From positions 86,501 through 150,500 of the forward strand of contig NZ_JABXKK010000106.1 of assembly GCF_017115045.1 (NCBI RefSeq): a stretch of 64,000 nt of DNA, read 5' to 3'. Position 1 is the stretch's first letter, and the number at the start of each line of letters is the position of its first letter. Shown one piece after another: positions 36,693-45,152 of this stretch. This DNA comes from Nostoc sp. NMS8. GTDB lineage: Bacteria > Cyanobacteriota > Cyanobacteriia > Cyanobacteriales > Nostocaceae. The translations under genes were made by a program, and so were the position numbers. Under the pieces are notes generated by a model. It did no database searches and had not been told where the DNA came from. It saw only the letters and a list, made by a program, of their open reading frames with translations.

Positions 36693-36773
36693 TAGTACAC
36701 CATTTCATTAATTCGTAGTGAATTCTCTGCGTTCCTCTGCGTTGAAAAAACTACGACTTTACACAAAGCTGTA

Positions 36774-38783
36774 CTAGAACGTTTTCACGAACTCAATTAG
36801 GGCTTTCTTGTCTTCATCTGGGAGATCGGAACCAAAATAATGACCCTCATCTTCCACGAAGTCAGGAGATTTGTTGGCTCTTAAAAGCACACGTGCCAAC
36901 TTATTCTTGATTCCTCCACCTGGTTTCAAGTCTTGGAAAAGGCTGCTGAGATTGAGAGATGTAATTGCCTCTCTGATATTAATGCTTGCCAGCAAATTCA
37001 CAGGTGTACCTTTAGGAATAGGAATTCTAAATCTCGGATTCGGATCTCCTGGGGGAAGCTCTAATTTCGTATCTTTAGATGTCCTGCTGATAATTCCCTC
37101 ACGCTTTTCAGGCCAAAGTAGCTTTTCAATCGCATCCGTATAGGCTTCTACACGTCCTTTCACCGAAGGATCTTCGTTGTAAAGTCCTAGTGTGTTGTTG
37201 TGAAGAAGTGGTGCTGTTGCCCAAATACTTACTAGCGAAGGTGTACGGTAATATCCCAAACCGCCGTCTGGTATTTTAAATTCGATGGGTTTTTTCTCAT
37301 CGAAGGGGTTGTATAGCGTCAAAGTACCTGGTGATGGCAGTTCTTTGTAAGTCTTGGATGAGAACTGATCCCAAATATGCCCCTTAGTGGCATTTGTTCC
37401 TAGCGATCGCGCCGCATTGGTACCAATTAGGGTAACTGGATAACGCTGGTCATCAGATAAGAAGTTGTGGTCTAAGAAATTACTACTAAGTACAGACTCT
37501 TCATACCATTTCTGAGCCTGTTCGGGGTCAGATGCGATCGCATCTGGTGGCTTTTTGCTGGAATGGCAACTAGCACAAGTGCTAGCAAAAACCAGTTTGC
37601 CACGCTTGAGAACTTCCTCGTCTTTAGTTAAGAAGTCTTCACCATCAGGTGCATCTTTCAGGTGCATCGGCTTGATGGTTTTCAAGAATGCTTCGGCATC
37701 AGCCATCCGTGCTTCTGTCTGTCTCCAGCCTTCGCAGTCTTTCCGCGCCTTGGCGATGTCAAAAGGTTTTTGGGGAGTTCTACCTAATAAAGGCTCATGG
37801 AGACTTGTCCAGTAATCGCCACACATCCCAATGTTGACGTAAACCCGTAGTGAGGCAGTTGCCACTCCTGTGGAGTCTGCACCATCCTTGAGAATATGAT
37901 TCACATCCTTGGTTGAACCATCGTTCATTACCTCTGGATATTTGGGGCGATCGCTTAAATTAAAAATGGCATTGATCGCATTCGGATTGTTGATATGATC
38001 CGTAGCAATCCGCGAAGTATCAGAAGTCCCAGGTTTTTGAGAGTCAAGTACTTGCTTGATAAAACTATTTTCCCCAACGCTGGTTCCAAAGAATTTGTTT
38101 TCCTTGATGTACTGATTACCCAATGCTGGTACGAGGTTTTCCCATTTTGGATGTTCCTTGTCTTTGGGTGGGTTAAGGGGATCTAACGCCACGTGACAGA
38201 TAGCACAAGACTGTCCAATTAAGTAGGGAGGTTCGACTTGTGAGGTTTTGAAATACTCATCAGCGTTCCATTTTGCTTGGTCGAAGTTGGGATTGGGGAA
38301 CTTACGCAACCCAATCACGCCAGTTGAGAGCGGGTCTTTACATTTATCTAGCCGCAACCCGTATTCATCTTTTTCTATAGATTTTTCACATCCAGGATCG
38401 TTAATTGCGCCATATAACTCAAATCGCTTGTCATGCTCTTTTGAGTCAATCAGCTTTAGCAAATCGGCACCGCCATGTGTCCGTTTCGCTAAATCACGAT
38501 AGTACTTGTCATTACCGCCAGTCCATAAGTACCAGGTGCAACGACCCCGTTTTTCGGCATCTGTCAAATTCTCCTTTGTGTACTCTGGGAGATAACCGAT
38601 ACCCTCACAGTTATCAGGGTATTCGCTTACATCAGTGTCAGAGTACTTGTTACTTATGGGCGCAGGTGTTTCACTATACTCATCAGCGAAAGCTGTAGGC
38701 GTTCCATAAAAGCCGCAGACTATAAACATAGTCACGAACAGGAGGAGCAGACAGCCCTTAAAAAATAGACTTGTCTTTTTCAT
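36774..38783 (-). CDS. RoxA-like secreted dihaem cytochrome c
   Basis: A 669-residue protein with a signal peptide (basic MKKTSLFFKG, hydrophobic core, cleavage near AFA-DE), so it is periplasmic or extracellular. Two haem-c attachment motifs are present: CAICH (193-197) and CASCH (403-407). Length and haem spacing resemble rubber oxygenase RoxA as I recall it (about 680 residues, haems near 191 and 390). The segment SLRVYVNIGMCGDYWTSLHEPLLG is a strongly patterned interhaem region. RoxA cleaves polyisoprene oxidatively; relatives include CCP/MauG-type peroxidases. It is divergent from the OYE–cytochrome–catalase-like–GMC operon, which suggests a joint pathway. Confidence 0.8.
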   Translation of the reverse strand: MKKTSLFFKGCLLLLFVTMFIVCGFYGTPTAFADEYSETPAPISNKYSDTDVSEYPDNCEGIGYLPEYTKENLTDAEKRGRCTWYLWTGGNDKYYRDLAKRTHGGADLLKLIDSKEHDKRFELYGAINDPGCEKSIEKDEYGLRLDKCKDPLSTGVIGLRKFPNPNFDQAKWNADEYFKTSQVEPPYLIGQSCAICHVALDPLNPPKDKEHPKWENLVPALGNQYIKENKFFGTSVGENSFIKQVLDSQKPGTSDTSRIATDHINNPNAINAIFNLSDRPKYPEVMNDGSTKDVNHILKDGADSTGVATASLRVYVNIGMCGDYWTSLHEPLLGRTPQKPFDIAKARKDCEGWRQTEARMADAEAFLKTIKPMHLKDAPDGEDFLTKDEEVLKRGKLVFASTCASCHSSKKPPDAIASDPEQAQKWYEESVLSSNFLDHNFLSDDQRYPVTLIGTNAARSLGTNATKGHIWDQFSSKTYKELPSPGTLTLYNPFDEKKPIEFKIPDGGLGYYRTPSLVSIWATAPLLHNNTLGLYNEDPSVKGRVEAYTDAIEKLLWPEKREGIISRTSKDTKLELPPGDPNPRFRIPIPKGTPVNLLASINIREAITSLNLSSLFQDLKPGGGIKNKLARVLLRANKSPDFVEDEGHYFGSDLPDEDKKALIEFVKTF

Positions 38784-39448
38784 AAAACTCTCTGGTTGTA
38801 ACCCCTAAACCTTCTCCACTGCACCTCACGTTTGCAGAGGCACATTAATACTTCATCGCTAATTTCCCATTTTCCAGATTTAGTCTTGGGATATTTTGAT
38901 GATTTAAAATGTACCTTACTGAGGTTCGCTATATATGAACTTACTACACAAGTTTGCAAAACGTCATTAATAAACTTTTATACATTTCTAAACAAAAAAT
39001 TTAAAAAATTGTAAATTTACAGTGGTTTGAATAACCAATTTGCTATGGTTATAGGCGTTACTTACGTACTTGGTAATGTTTGTAACAAATTGTCAAGTGC
39101 TTTTTTTAATGTTGCCTTAACCTTATAAGAGAAATAAAAAGACGAAAATTTTCACTTTTTTTAAGAATTGCTCTGTAAATACCGTAGGTTTACAAATTGC
39201 AAAAGTCTTTATATAACTGTAAAAACCAGGCTAAATACCCATGCTGAAATTTGGTAAGTAAATCTAAGTAACAAAAAATTAATACTTAGCGTTCCCATCC
39301 GAAAACCTCCACTGTAGATTTGTAGACATAAAGAAATGACCTCCCAGAGATACTGAAAATAGCAGTTCTCTGGTGAGACTGTTGGTGCTACAAAAAATTC
39401 ACCAAGCCAAATATTATTGCCGAAACAACACAAAAGACAGAGGAATAA
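38784..39448. other. Divergent promoter region of the redox cluster
   Basis: About 665 AT-rich bases between the RoxA-like gene and the OYE operon. AAGACAGAGGAATAA just before 39449 offers a ribosome-binding site. No conserved operator or gene is evident; a 74-codon minus-strand frame has poor composition. Confidence 0.45.
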
Positions 39449-40843
39449 ATGGAAAACGATATTATCTTTGAACCGTTGAGATTCCGCAATCTCACAGTAA
39501 AAAATCGGATATTTCGCTCTAGTATTTCAGGAAGATGGGATAACTACGATGGTTCAGGTACTCAAGCCCGAATCAACTGGGAAGAAAAGTTTGCTCGTGG
39601 TGGCGTTGGGGCAATTATTACTTCCTTTGTTCCAGTCGCCATCCGGGGCAGAATTATGCCTAATTACGCCACAATTCACTCTGATGAAACCGTTCCTTTT
39701 TGGCGAAAAGTAGGAGAAAAAGTCCATGAATATGACTGTAAATTTATCTTGCAATTAAGTCATTCTGGGCGACAGCAGGATATTGGCGGTGTAGAAAACT
39801 TAGGAAAAAAAGCATTAAGTTCCACTAGCCAAACCGAGCCATTCCACGGCTTTTTGTGTCAATCGATGACACTAGCAGAAATCAAAGAAACAATCCAATA
39901 CTTTGCCGATGGTGCTAGACGTGTCCGGGAAGCAGGTTTGGATGGAATAGAATTGCACAGTGCAAATGGATATCTTTTTAACCAATTTCTCAGTTCTGGA
40001 ATTAACGACCGTCAAGATGAATATGGTGGTTCATTAGAGAATCGAGCGCGGTTTTTGCTAGATGTCATTAGAGCAATTCGCAAAGAAGTAGGCAACGACT
40101 TTCACCTGCAATTCAAAATTAGTGCTATTGATTATAACAACGCCGTCACCTTTTGGGAAAAACCAGGTAATACCATAGAAGAATCTATTCAAGTTTGTAA
40201 ATGGGCAGAAGAAGCTGGGGCTGATGGCGTTCATGTATCAACTGGTAGCTTGTTTCCTCACCCGCTCAATCCCATTGGTGATTTTAATTTCGATGTCATT
40301 AGTAAAACTTATGACACCATGTTGTCGAGTGGGGTAGAGACTACACGCAACTATATTATATTTCGCAATTCATTTTTGCATCCCGTTTTCAATCTTTTAT
40401 GGAATCGGGTCAAAAAGCAATTGCCTCCGCAAGCATTTAGTGGTGATGATGTAAAAGACCCTAAAATTAAGCAACTACTGGCAGAGAACCAAGGCAGAAA
40501 CTTACTAGATGCCAGAGAAATTAAAAAGCACGTTAATATTCCCGTACTATGTACTGGTGGTTTGCAACAGGCTTCTTATATTCGTCAGGCAATTAATGAT
40601 AAGTATTGTGATGGTGTCACAATGGCTCGTACCCTAATTGCTAATAATGACTTAGTTAAATCTTTTCAAGCAGGTAAAGACCTAGCAGATAAACCCTGTA
40701 CCTATTGTAATAAATGCCTGCTGAATGTAACTGAAAATCCTTTAGGTTGTTACGAACAGGATCGCTTCAATAGTTACGAAGAGATGATGAAAGAAGTAAT
40801 GTCAGTCTTTCATCCAACTCAGTTTGCCAATTCATCTAAATAA
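39449..40843 (+). CDS. Old yellow enzyme-family flavin oxidoreductase
   Basis: A 464-residue FMN-dependent TIM-barrel enzyme of the OYE/12-oxophytodienoate reductase/2,4-dienoyl-CoA reductase group. It starts with FEPLRFRNLTVKNRIFRSSISGRWD. The active-site loop is LDGIELHSANGYLFNQFLSSGINDRQDEYGGSLENRARF. The FMN phosphate site is PVLCTGGLQQASYIRQAI and DGVTMARTLIANNDL. The cysteine-bearing tail (CTYCNKCLLNVTENPLGC) resembles the 4Fe-4S binding region of NADH:flavin oxidoreductases but with no second flavoprotein domain. Such enzymes reduce activated C=C bonds. First gene of the operon; the next starts 66 bp on. Confidence 0.88.
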   Translation: MENDIIFEPLRFRNLTVKNRIFRSSISGRWDNYDGSGTQARINWEEKFARGGVGAIITSFVPVAIRGRIMPNYATIHSDETVPFWRKVGEKVHEYDCKFILQLSHSGRQQDIGGVENLGKKALSSTSQTEPFHGFLCQSMTLAEIKETIQYFADGARRVREAGLDGIELHSANGYLFNQFLSSGINDRQDEYGGSLENRARFLLDVIRAIRKEVGNDFHLQFKISAIDYNNAVTFWEKPGNTIEESIQVCKWAEEAGADGVHVSTGSLFPHPLNPIGDFNFDVISKTYDTMLSSGVETTRNYIIFRNSFLHPVFNLLWNRVKKQLPPQAFSGDDVKDPKIKQLLAENQGRNLLDAREIKKHVNIPVLCTGGLQQASYIRQAINDKYCDGVTMARTLIANNDLVKSFQAGKDLADKPCTYCNKCLLNVTENPLGCYEQDRFNSYEEMMKEVMSVFHPTQFANSSK

Positions 40844-40909
40844 AAAAGCGATGGGTATCAAATTGACGATTTCGCTTACAAATAATCTCGACAATATGGG
40901 GAGTGTTTC

Positions 40910-42391
40910 ATGACTGAACAAACAAACCCTACCCTACTCCCGACCTCAATTAAGGGAATCTTCCGGCGAATTTGGGTTGTAATTGTCGGTGTTGTCGCAG
41001 TAGCAGTATTTTTCCTTTGGCCTGTTTTTTCTAACTCCCCAGTGGATTATGCTGGCATTGAAGACCACTTTAAATATGGTTCAATTGGTAGCGAACCTAT
41101 CAATGGTATTCCTTACTGGATTTGGAAAGTTTTACCAGAATTATTCCCAGATAAATTACCTGGAAATAAATTACCTGGAAAAGATTATACTTCTCTGGGA
41201 TTTATCAAAGAACCTGATAAAGATTTGCCTGTAGGTTTTTCGCAACGGAGAGTATTTATTGATCGAGTTGGATTGAATTGTGCTGTATGTCATACAGGAA
41301 CACTGCGAAATACCCCTAATAGCGAACATCAAGTGATTACAGCCATGCCTGCTAATGTGCTGAATTTGCAGGGATATATCAAGTTTTTATCAGCAGTTGG
41401 CGTGGATGAGCGCTTTACTGCCAACCGGATGTTACCAGAAATTGAAAAAATCAGTGGTGGTCTGAATCCCATTGAAAAATTACTTTATCGCTTCATTGCA
41501 ATTCCCCAAACTAGAGATGCACTAATTAATCAGGCATATCGACTGAAGTTTGTGGAAACACAACCAGATTGGGGGCCAGGAAGAGTAGATACTTTTAATC
41601 CTTATAAAGCAATTCAATTCCATTTCCCAATGGATAAATTGCGTCAGGATGAACTAATTGGTACTTCTGATTTCCCCTCAATTTGGAATCAAAGACCCCG
41701 CAAGGGACTAGAGTTGCATTGGGATGGTAACAATAGCTCTGTTGATGAACGTAATAAAAGTGCAGCTTTAGGCACTGGAGTTACACCCACAACGATAGAT
41801 TTGCCTCGAATTGATCGAATTGCCGATTGGCTTTTGGAACTACCACCACCAAAATATCCCTACGAAGTTAACGAAACTTTAGCGGCTACAGGAAAACCAC
41901 TTTTTGAAAGTAATTGCGCTAGCTGTCACGTTTTTGGTGGGGCTTATACAGGCAAAGTTGTTCCAATTCAAGAAATTGGAACAGACCGGCATCGCCTAGA
42001 TTCATTCACTTATGAAACCATTTCTAACCAAAATACTCTGTATGCAGGGTATCCGTGGCGCTTTAAGCATTTCCGTAAGACTAATGGCTATGCAAATATG
42101 CCCCTTGATGGTGTTTGGTTACGCGGCCCTTATTTGCACAATGGTTCAGTTCCTACCCTCCGGGATTTACTAGAAAAACCAGAGAACAGACCACAAGAAT
42201 TCTATCGCGGCTACGACGTTATCGATAGAGCCAAAGTTGGCTTTGTCTCTGATGTCGCTGAAGAAAATGGTAAAAAATACTTCAAGTTCGATACAAAACT
42301 TGATGGTAACAGTAATAGCGGTCACTTGTACGGCGTTGATCTTTCCCCAGAAGAGAAAGATGCAGTTGTTGAGTACATGAAGAAACTTTGA
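40910..42391 (+). CDS. Membrane-anchored dihaem cytochrome c, paralogue 1
   Basis: A 493-residue protein with a single N-terminal membrane anchor (about residues 20-40, IWVVIVGVVAVAVFFLWPVF). The rest is extracytoplasmic. Haem-c motifs are CAVCH (124-128) and CASCH (336-340). The shared family block is DHFKYGSIGSEPINGIPYWIW, followed by LPDKLPG-type loops and WLRGPYLHNGSVPTLRDLL near the C-terminus. This belongs to the CCP/MauG/RoxA-like superfamily, but is not a canonical cytochrome c peroxidase. It lies 31 bp before its paralogue and probably passes electrons from the GMC or OYE enzyme. Confidence 0.85.
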   Translation: MTEQTNPTLLPTSIKGIFRRIWVVIVGVVAVAVFFLWPVFSNSPVDYAGIEDHFKYGSIGSEPINGIPYWIWKVLPELFPDKLPGNKLPGKDYTSLGFIKEPDKDLPVGFSQRRVFIDRVGLNCAVCHTGTLRNTPNSEHQVITAMPANVLNLQGYIKFLSAVGVDERFTANRMLPEIEKISGGLNPIEKLLYRFIAIPQTRDALINQAYRLKFVETQPDWGPGRVDTFNPYKAIQFHFPMDKLRQDELIGTSDFPSIWNQRPRKGLELHWDGNNSSVDERNKSAALGTGVTPTTIDLPRIDRIADWLLELPPPKYPYEVNETLAATGKPLFESNCASCHVFGGAYTGKVVPIQEIGTDRHRLDSFTYETISNQNTLYAGYPWRFKHFRKTNGYANMPLDGVWLRGPYLHNGSVPTLRDLLEKPENRPQEFYRGYDVIDRAKVGFVSDVAEENGKKYFKFDTKLDGNSNSGHLYGVDLSPEEKDAVVEYMKKL

Positions 42392-42422
42392 AGGACACTT
42401 TAGCAAGGAGAAACCTAAGTTT

Positions 42423-43859
42423 ATGGCAATACTTAAGTCAAAATTAGGGAAGATAATCACCTCAATTGCTGTAGTTATTGTCCTTCTTTTTGGGGTTGTG
42501 GGTTACGCGGGATGGTACAGTCTTTTCCGCGAAGCTCCTAGCGAAGTTTATGAGTTACCAGAGGATCATTTTAAATATGGTTCTATTGGTACAGAACAGG
42601 CGCAAGGTGTACCGTATTGGATTTGGTTAGTATTGCCGCGGATCTTTCCCGATAAGCTACCAGGCCCAGGTGGTTATACTTCTTTAGGAATTACATGGGA
42701 AGAAGGTAAAGAGCTACCAGTCGGTTTTGCAAAAAAAACCATTGGGTTTCCAAGAGTTGGGATAACTTGCGCTGTTTGTCATCATGCTACTTATCGAGAA
42801 AACCTCAAAGATAAGCCAACAATTATTGCAGCTGGCCCGGCGAATAGATTTGATTCTCAAGGCTATGTTCGGTTTCTTGGTAACGCTGCTAGTGACCCTA
42901 GATTTGAACCTGACTATATTCTTGATGAAATTAAATATAGCCATGAGTTTTCTTGGTGGGAAAATCTACTTTATCGCTTTGTAATTATTCCCCAAACTAA
43001 GAAAGGATTGCTGCAACAAAAAGTAGACTTTGCTTGGACTGATTCTCGTCCCAATTGGGGGCCGGGTAGGATTGACCCCTTTAACCCTGTGAAGTTCACT
43101 ACCTTAAAGTTGCCTAAAGATGACACCATTGGTAACTCAGATATGATGCCTTTGTGGAATCAAAAGCAACACCAAAACTTTGCTCTGCATTGGGATGGTT
43201 TAGAAACTTCGTTGCGAGAAACGGTGCAAACTGGGGCTATTGGTGACGGTGCAACTAAAGAGTCTCTACCAGTAGAGGATCTCCAAAGGGTACAAGATTA
43301 TATTTCAGAATTACCGCCTCCCAAATATCCGTTTGCAGTTGATAAGCAATTAGCTACACAAGGAAAAGAAATTTTCAGCAGTACTTGTGCATCTTGCCAT
43401 GCATTTGGTGGCGAAAGGACTGGTAAGGTTATTCCTGTTGCAGAAGTGGGAACTGACCGCCACCGTCTAGATATGTGGACGCAGCAAGGAGCAGATACTT
43501 ACAACAAATTTGGTGATGGTTATCCTTGGGACTTCAATGAGTTGCGGAAGACTGATGGTTATGTATCTGTCTCCCTGGATGGTCTTTGGTTAAGAGCGCC
43601 TTATCTCCATAACGGTTCAGTGCCATCTCTACAAGATTTGTTAGAAAAACCAGAGAATCGTCCCCAATCTTTTTACCGAGGATTTGATGTCTACGACCAG
43701 AAGAAAGTTGGCTTTATTTCCGAAGGAGAAGAAGCAGAACGTGTAGGTTTTAAATACGACATTAGCGTTCCTGCTAATAGTAACCAAGGACATCTCTATG
43801 GCACTGATTTACCTGCCAAAGAGAAACAAGCATTAATTGAATATCTCAAAACTTTGTAA
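42423..43859 (+). CDS. Membrane-anchored dihaem cytochrome c, paralogue 2
   Basis: A 478-residue paralogue of the preceding gene, with matching blocks DHFKYGSIGTEQAQGVPYWIW and WLRAPYLHNGSVPSLQDLL. An N-terminal anchor (about residues 9-30) is followed by haem motifs CAVCH (116-120) and CASCH (322-326). AAGGAGAAACC upstream is a good ribosome-binding site. The pair probably arose by tandem duplication and may form a heterodimer or serial electron relay. The catalase-like gene starts 7 bp behind its stop. Confidence 0.85.
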   Translation: MAILKSKLGKIITSIAVVIVLLFGVVGYAGWYSLFREAPSEVYELPEDHFKYGSIGTEQAQGVPYWIWLVLPRIFPDKLPGPGGYTSLGITWEEGKELPVGFAKKTIGFPRVGITCAVCHHATYRENLKDKPTIIAAGPANRFDSQGYVRFLGNAASDPRFEPDYILDEIKYSHEFSWWENLLYRFVIIPQTKKGLLQQKVDFAWTDSRPNWGPGRIDPFNPVKFTTLKLPKDDTIGNSDMMPLWNQKQHQNFALHWDGLETSLRETVQTGAIGDGATKESLPVEDLQRVQDYISELPPPKYPFAVDKQLATQGKEIFSSTCASCHAFGGERTGKVIPVAEVGTDRHRLDMWTQQGADTYNKFGDGYPWDFNELRKTDGYVSVSLDGLWLRAPYLHNGSVPSLQDLLEKPENRPQSFYRGFDVYDQKKVGFISEGEEAERVGFKYDISVPANSNQGHLYGTDLPAKEKQALIEYLKTL

Positions 43860-43866
43860 CTAAGCT

Positions 43867-45147
43867 ATGAACAAATATGCTGTTTGGTTTCGCCGCATCG
43901 TCTGGCTAGGGGTTATCCAAGATTGGGCGATTGGCTTACCGGCGATTTTTGCACCGAATTGGTTGCTGGAATTACTTCACCAAAGACCTAGCCAAGACCC
44001 AGTATGGACTTCTTTTGCTGGTTTGCTAGTGGTTCTGCTGTCGCTGTTCTACATTCCTGGAGCAAATGACCCCTACCGCTACACTCCCAACGCTGTATTA
44101 GCGACCCTTTCCCGTCCGCCTGGAGTTCTGTTCTTTTTCTTTCTTTACCCTAATATTTATCCTGCTTTCGGGATTATTGACTCAGTTTTGTGCTTATTCC
44201 AAATCCCATTGTTGATACTAACTATGCTCAACAACCCTCAAGCTTCTACCCCGGACAACGATGTTTTCGAGTATGACGGGTCTACCTACAAAGAAGTCAA
44301 AGAAGTTGGTTTTAGTGAACCCTATGGTGAACCTCTGCCTTACCAACAAGGTGTAGGATTGACAACCTTTGTCCAGTTGTTTAATGACGCAGCGCGGAAT
44401 TTATTCGACAGACGTGATATCCGCCCCCATTACGATAAGCTAATCCACGCTAATGGTGTTTGCTATTCAGGTCTTTGGAAAATCACTGAGGATTCACCTT
44501 ACACAGGTTATTTTACCAAGGGTTCAGAAGGTTTAGTATTTGCTCGTCTTTCCGTTGCTGGTGCTGGAATTAAACGGGGCGATCGCAGGGCCTTAGGTTT
44601 AGCTGGTAAAGTTTATCCTACCCTCAATCCTCACGAAAAGGTAAAACCGGGTAATTTCGTGACTGTCGATTATCTCACAGGCATCAAGACGAAGCATATC
44701 ACTGATACTGAGTTAACCAATTTTCCTGACGTTGGCCCAGATATTGGCGCTAAACTTGTTAACCGCGTAATTTTCCGACTGGTAGATAAAAGACCAGGGT
44801 TTCGCCAAGTCTTTCCGATTTCTACCCTTGGTGTCGAACCAGGAAGCAAGGTTGTTACCCCAGACCTGTTTATGCTCAGAGTGGCAGAAGGCACACCTAA
44901 AATTGATGCAGAAGACTTTCGGGATGAATTGCGACTAGAAAAGTATCCTAACAATACCTTGGTCTACACCATCAACGTCAAAAACTTCGATGAAAAAGAG
45001 TGGACGCAGTTGGGTGTAATTGAATTGAATGACTATGCCATCTGCGAAGGTTGCGATAAACGGATACACTTTTGGATTCCCCGCGATATCCCTGTACCAA
45101 AAAGAGATAGCCTTGCCCGCCCTTCAGACCCCGTTGTAATTAAGTAA
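43867..45147 (+). CDS. Four-helix membrane domain fused to divergent catalase-like domain
   Basis: A 426-residue protein. Residues ~1-125 carry about four hydrophobic helices (VIQDWAIGLPAIFAPNWLL, FAGLLVVLLSLFYIPG, VLFFFFLYPNIYPAFG, SVLCLFQIPLLILTML). Residues ~145-426 resemble the catalase fold. The distal His region is LIHANGVCYSG (His194, as in catalase VHAKG), then EGLVFARLSVAG and RRALGLAGKVYP. The canonical proximal R-x3-Y haem ligand and the distal GNN are not evident. Catalase-like enzymes such as allene oxide synthase turn over fatty-acid hydroperoxides rather than H2O2, a reasonable model here. Only 5 bp separate it from the GMC gene. Confidence 0.7.
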   Translation: MNKYAVWFRRIVWLGVIQDWAIGLPAIFAPNWLLELLHQRPSQDPVWTSFAGLLVVLLSLFYIPGANDPYRYTPNAVLATLSRPPGVLFFFFLYPNIYPAFGIIDSVLCLFQIPLLILTMLNNPQASTPDNDVFEYDGSTYKEVKEVGFSEPYGEPLPYQQGVGLTTFVQLFNDAARNLFDRRDIRPHYDKLIHANGVCYSGLWKITEDSPYTGYFTKGSEGLVFARLSVAGAGIKRGDRRALGLAGKVYPTLNPHEKVKPGNFVTVDYLTGIKTKHITDTELTNFPDVGPDIGAKLVNRVIFRLVDKRPGFRQVFPISTLGVEPGSKVVTPDLFMLRVAEGTPKIDAEDFRDELRLEKYPNNTLVYTINVKNFDEKEWTQLGVIELNDYAICEGCDKRIHFWIPRDIPVPKRDSLARPSDPVVIK

Positions 45148-45152
45148 ATTAT

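Noticed and set aside
36343..36708. 121-codon minus frame
   Set aside because: It lies entirely in two MITE-like elements with hairpin-derived composition.
36774..38783. Simple cytochrome c peroxidase
   Set aside because: It is twice the usual CCP length, and the haem spacing of 210 residues and interhaem region fit RoxA-like proteins better; this remains unproven.
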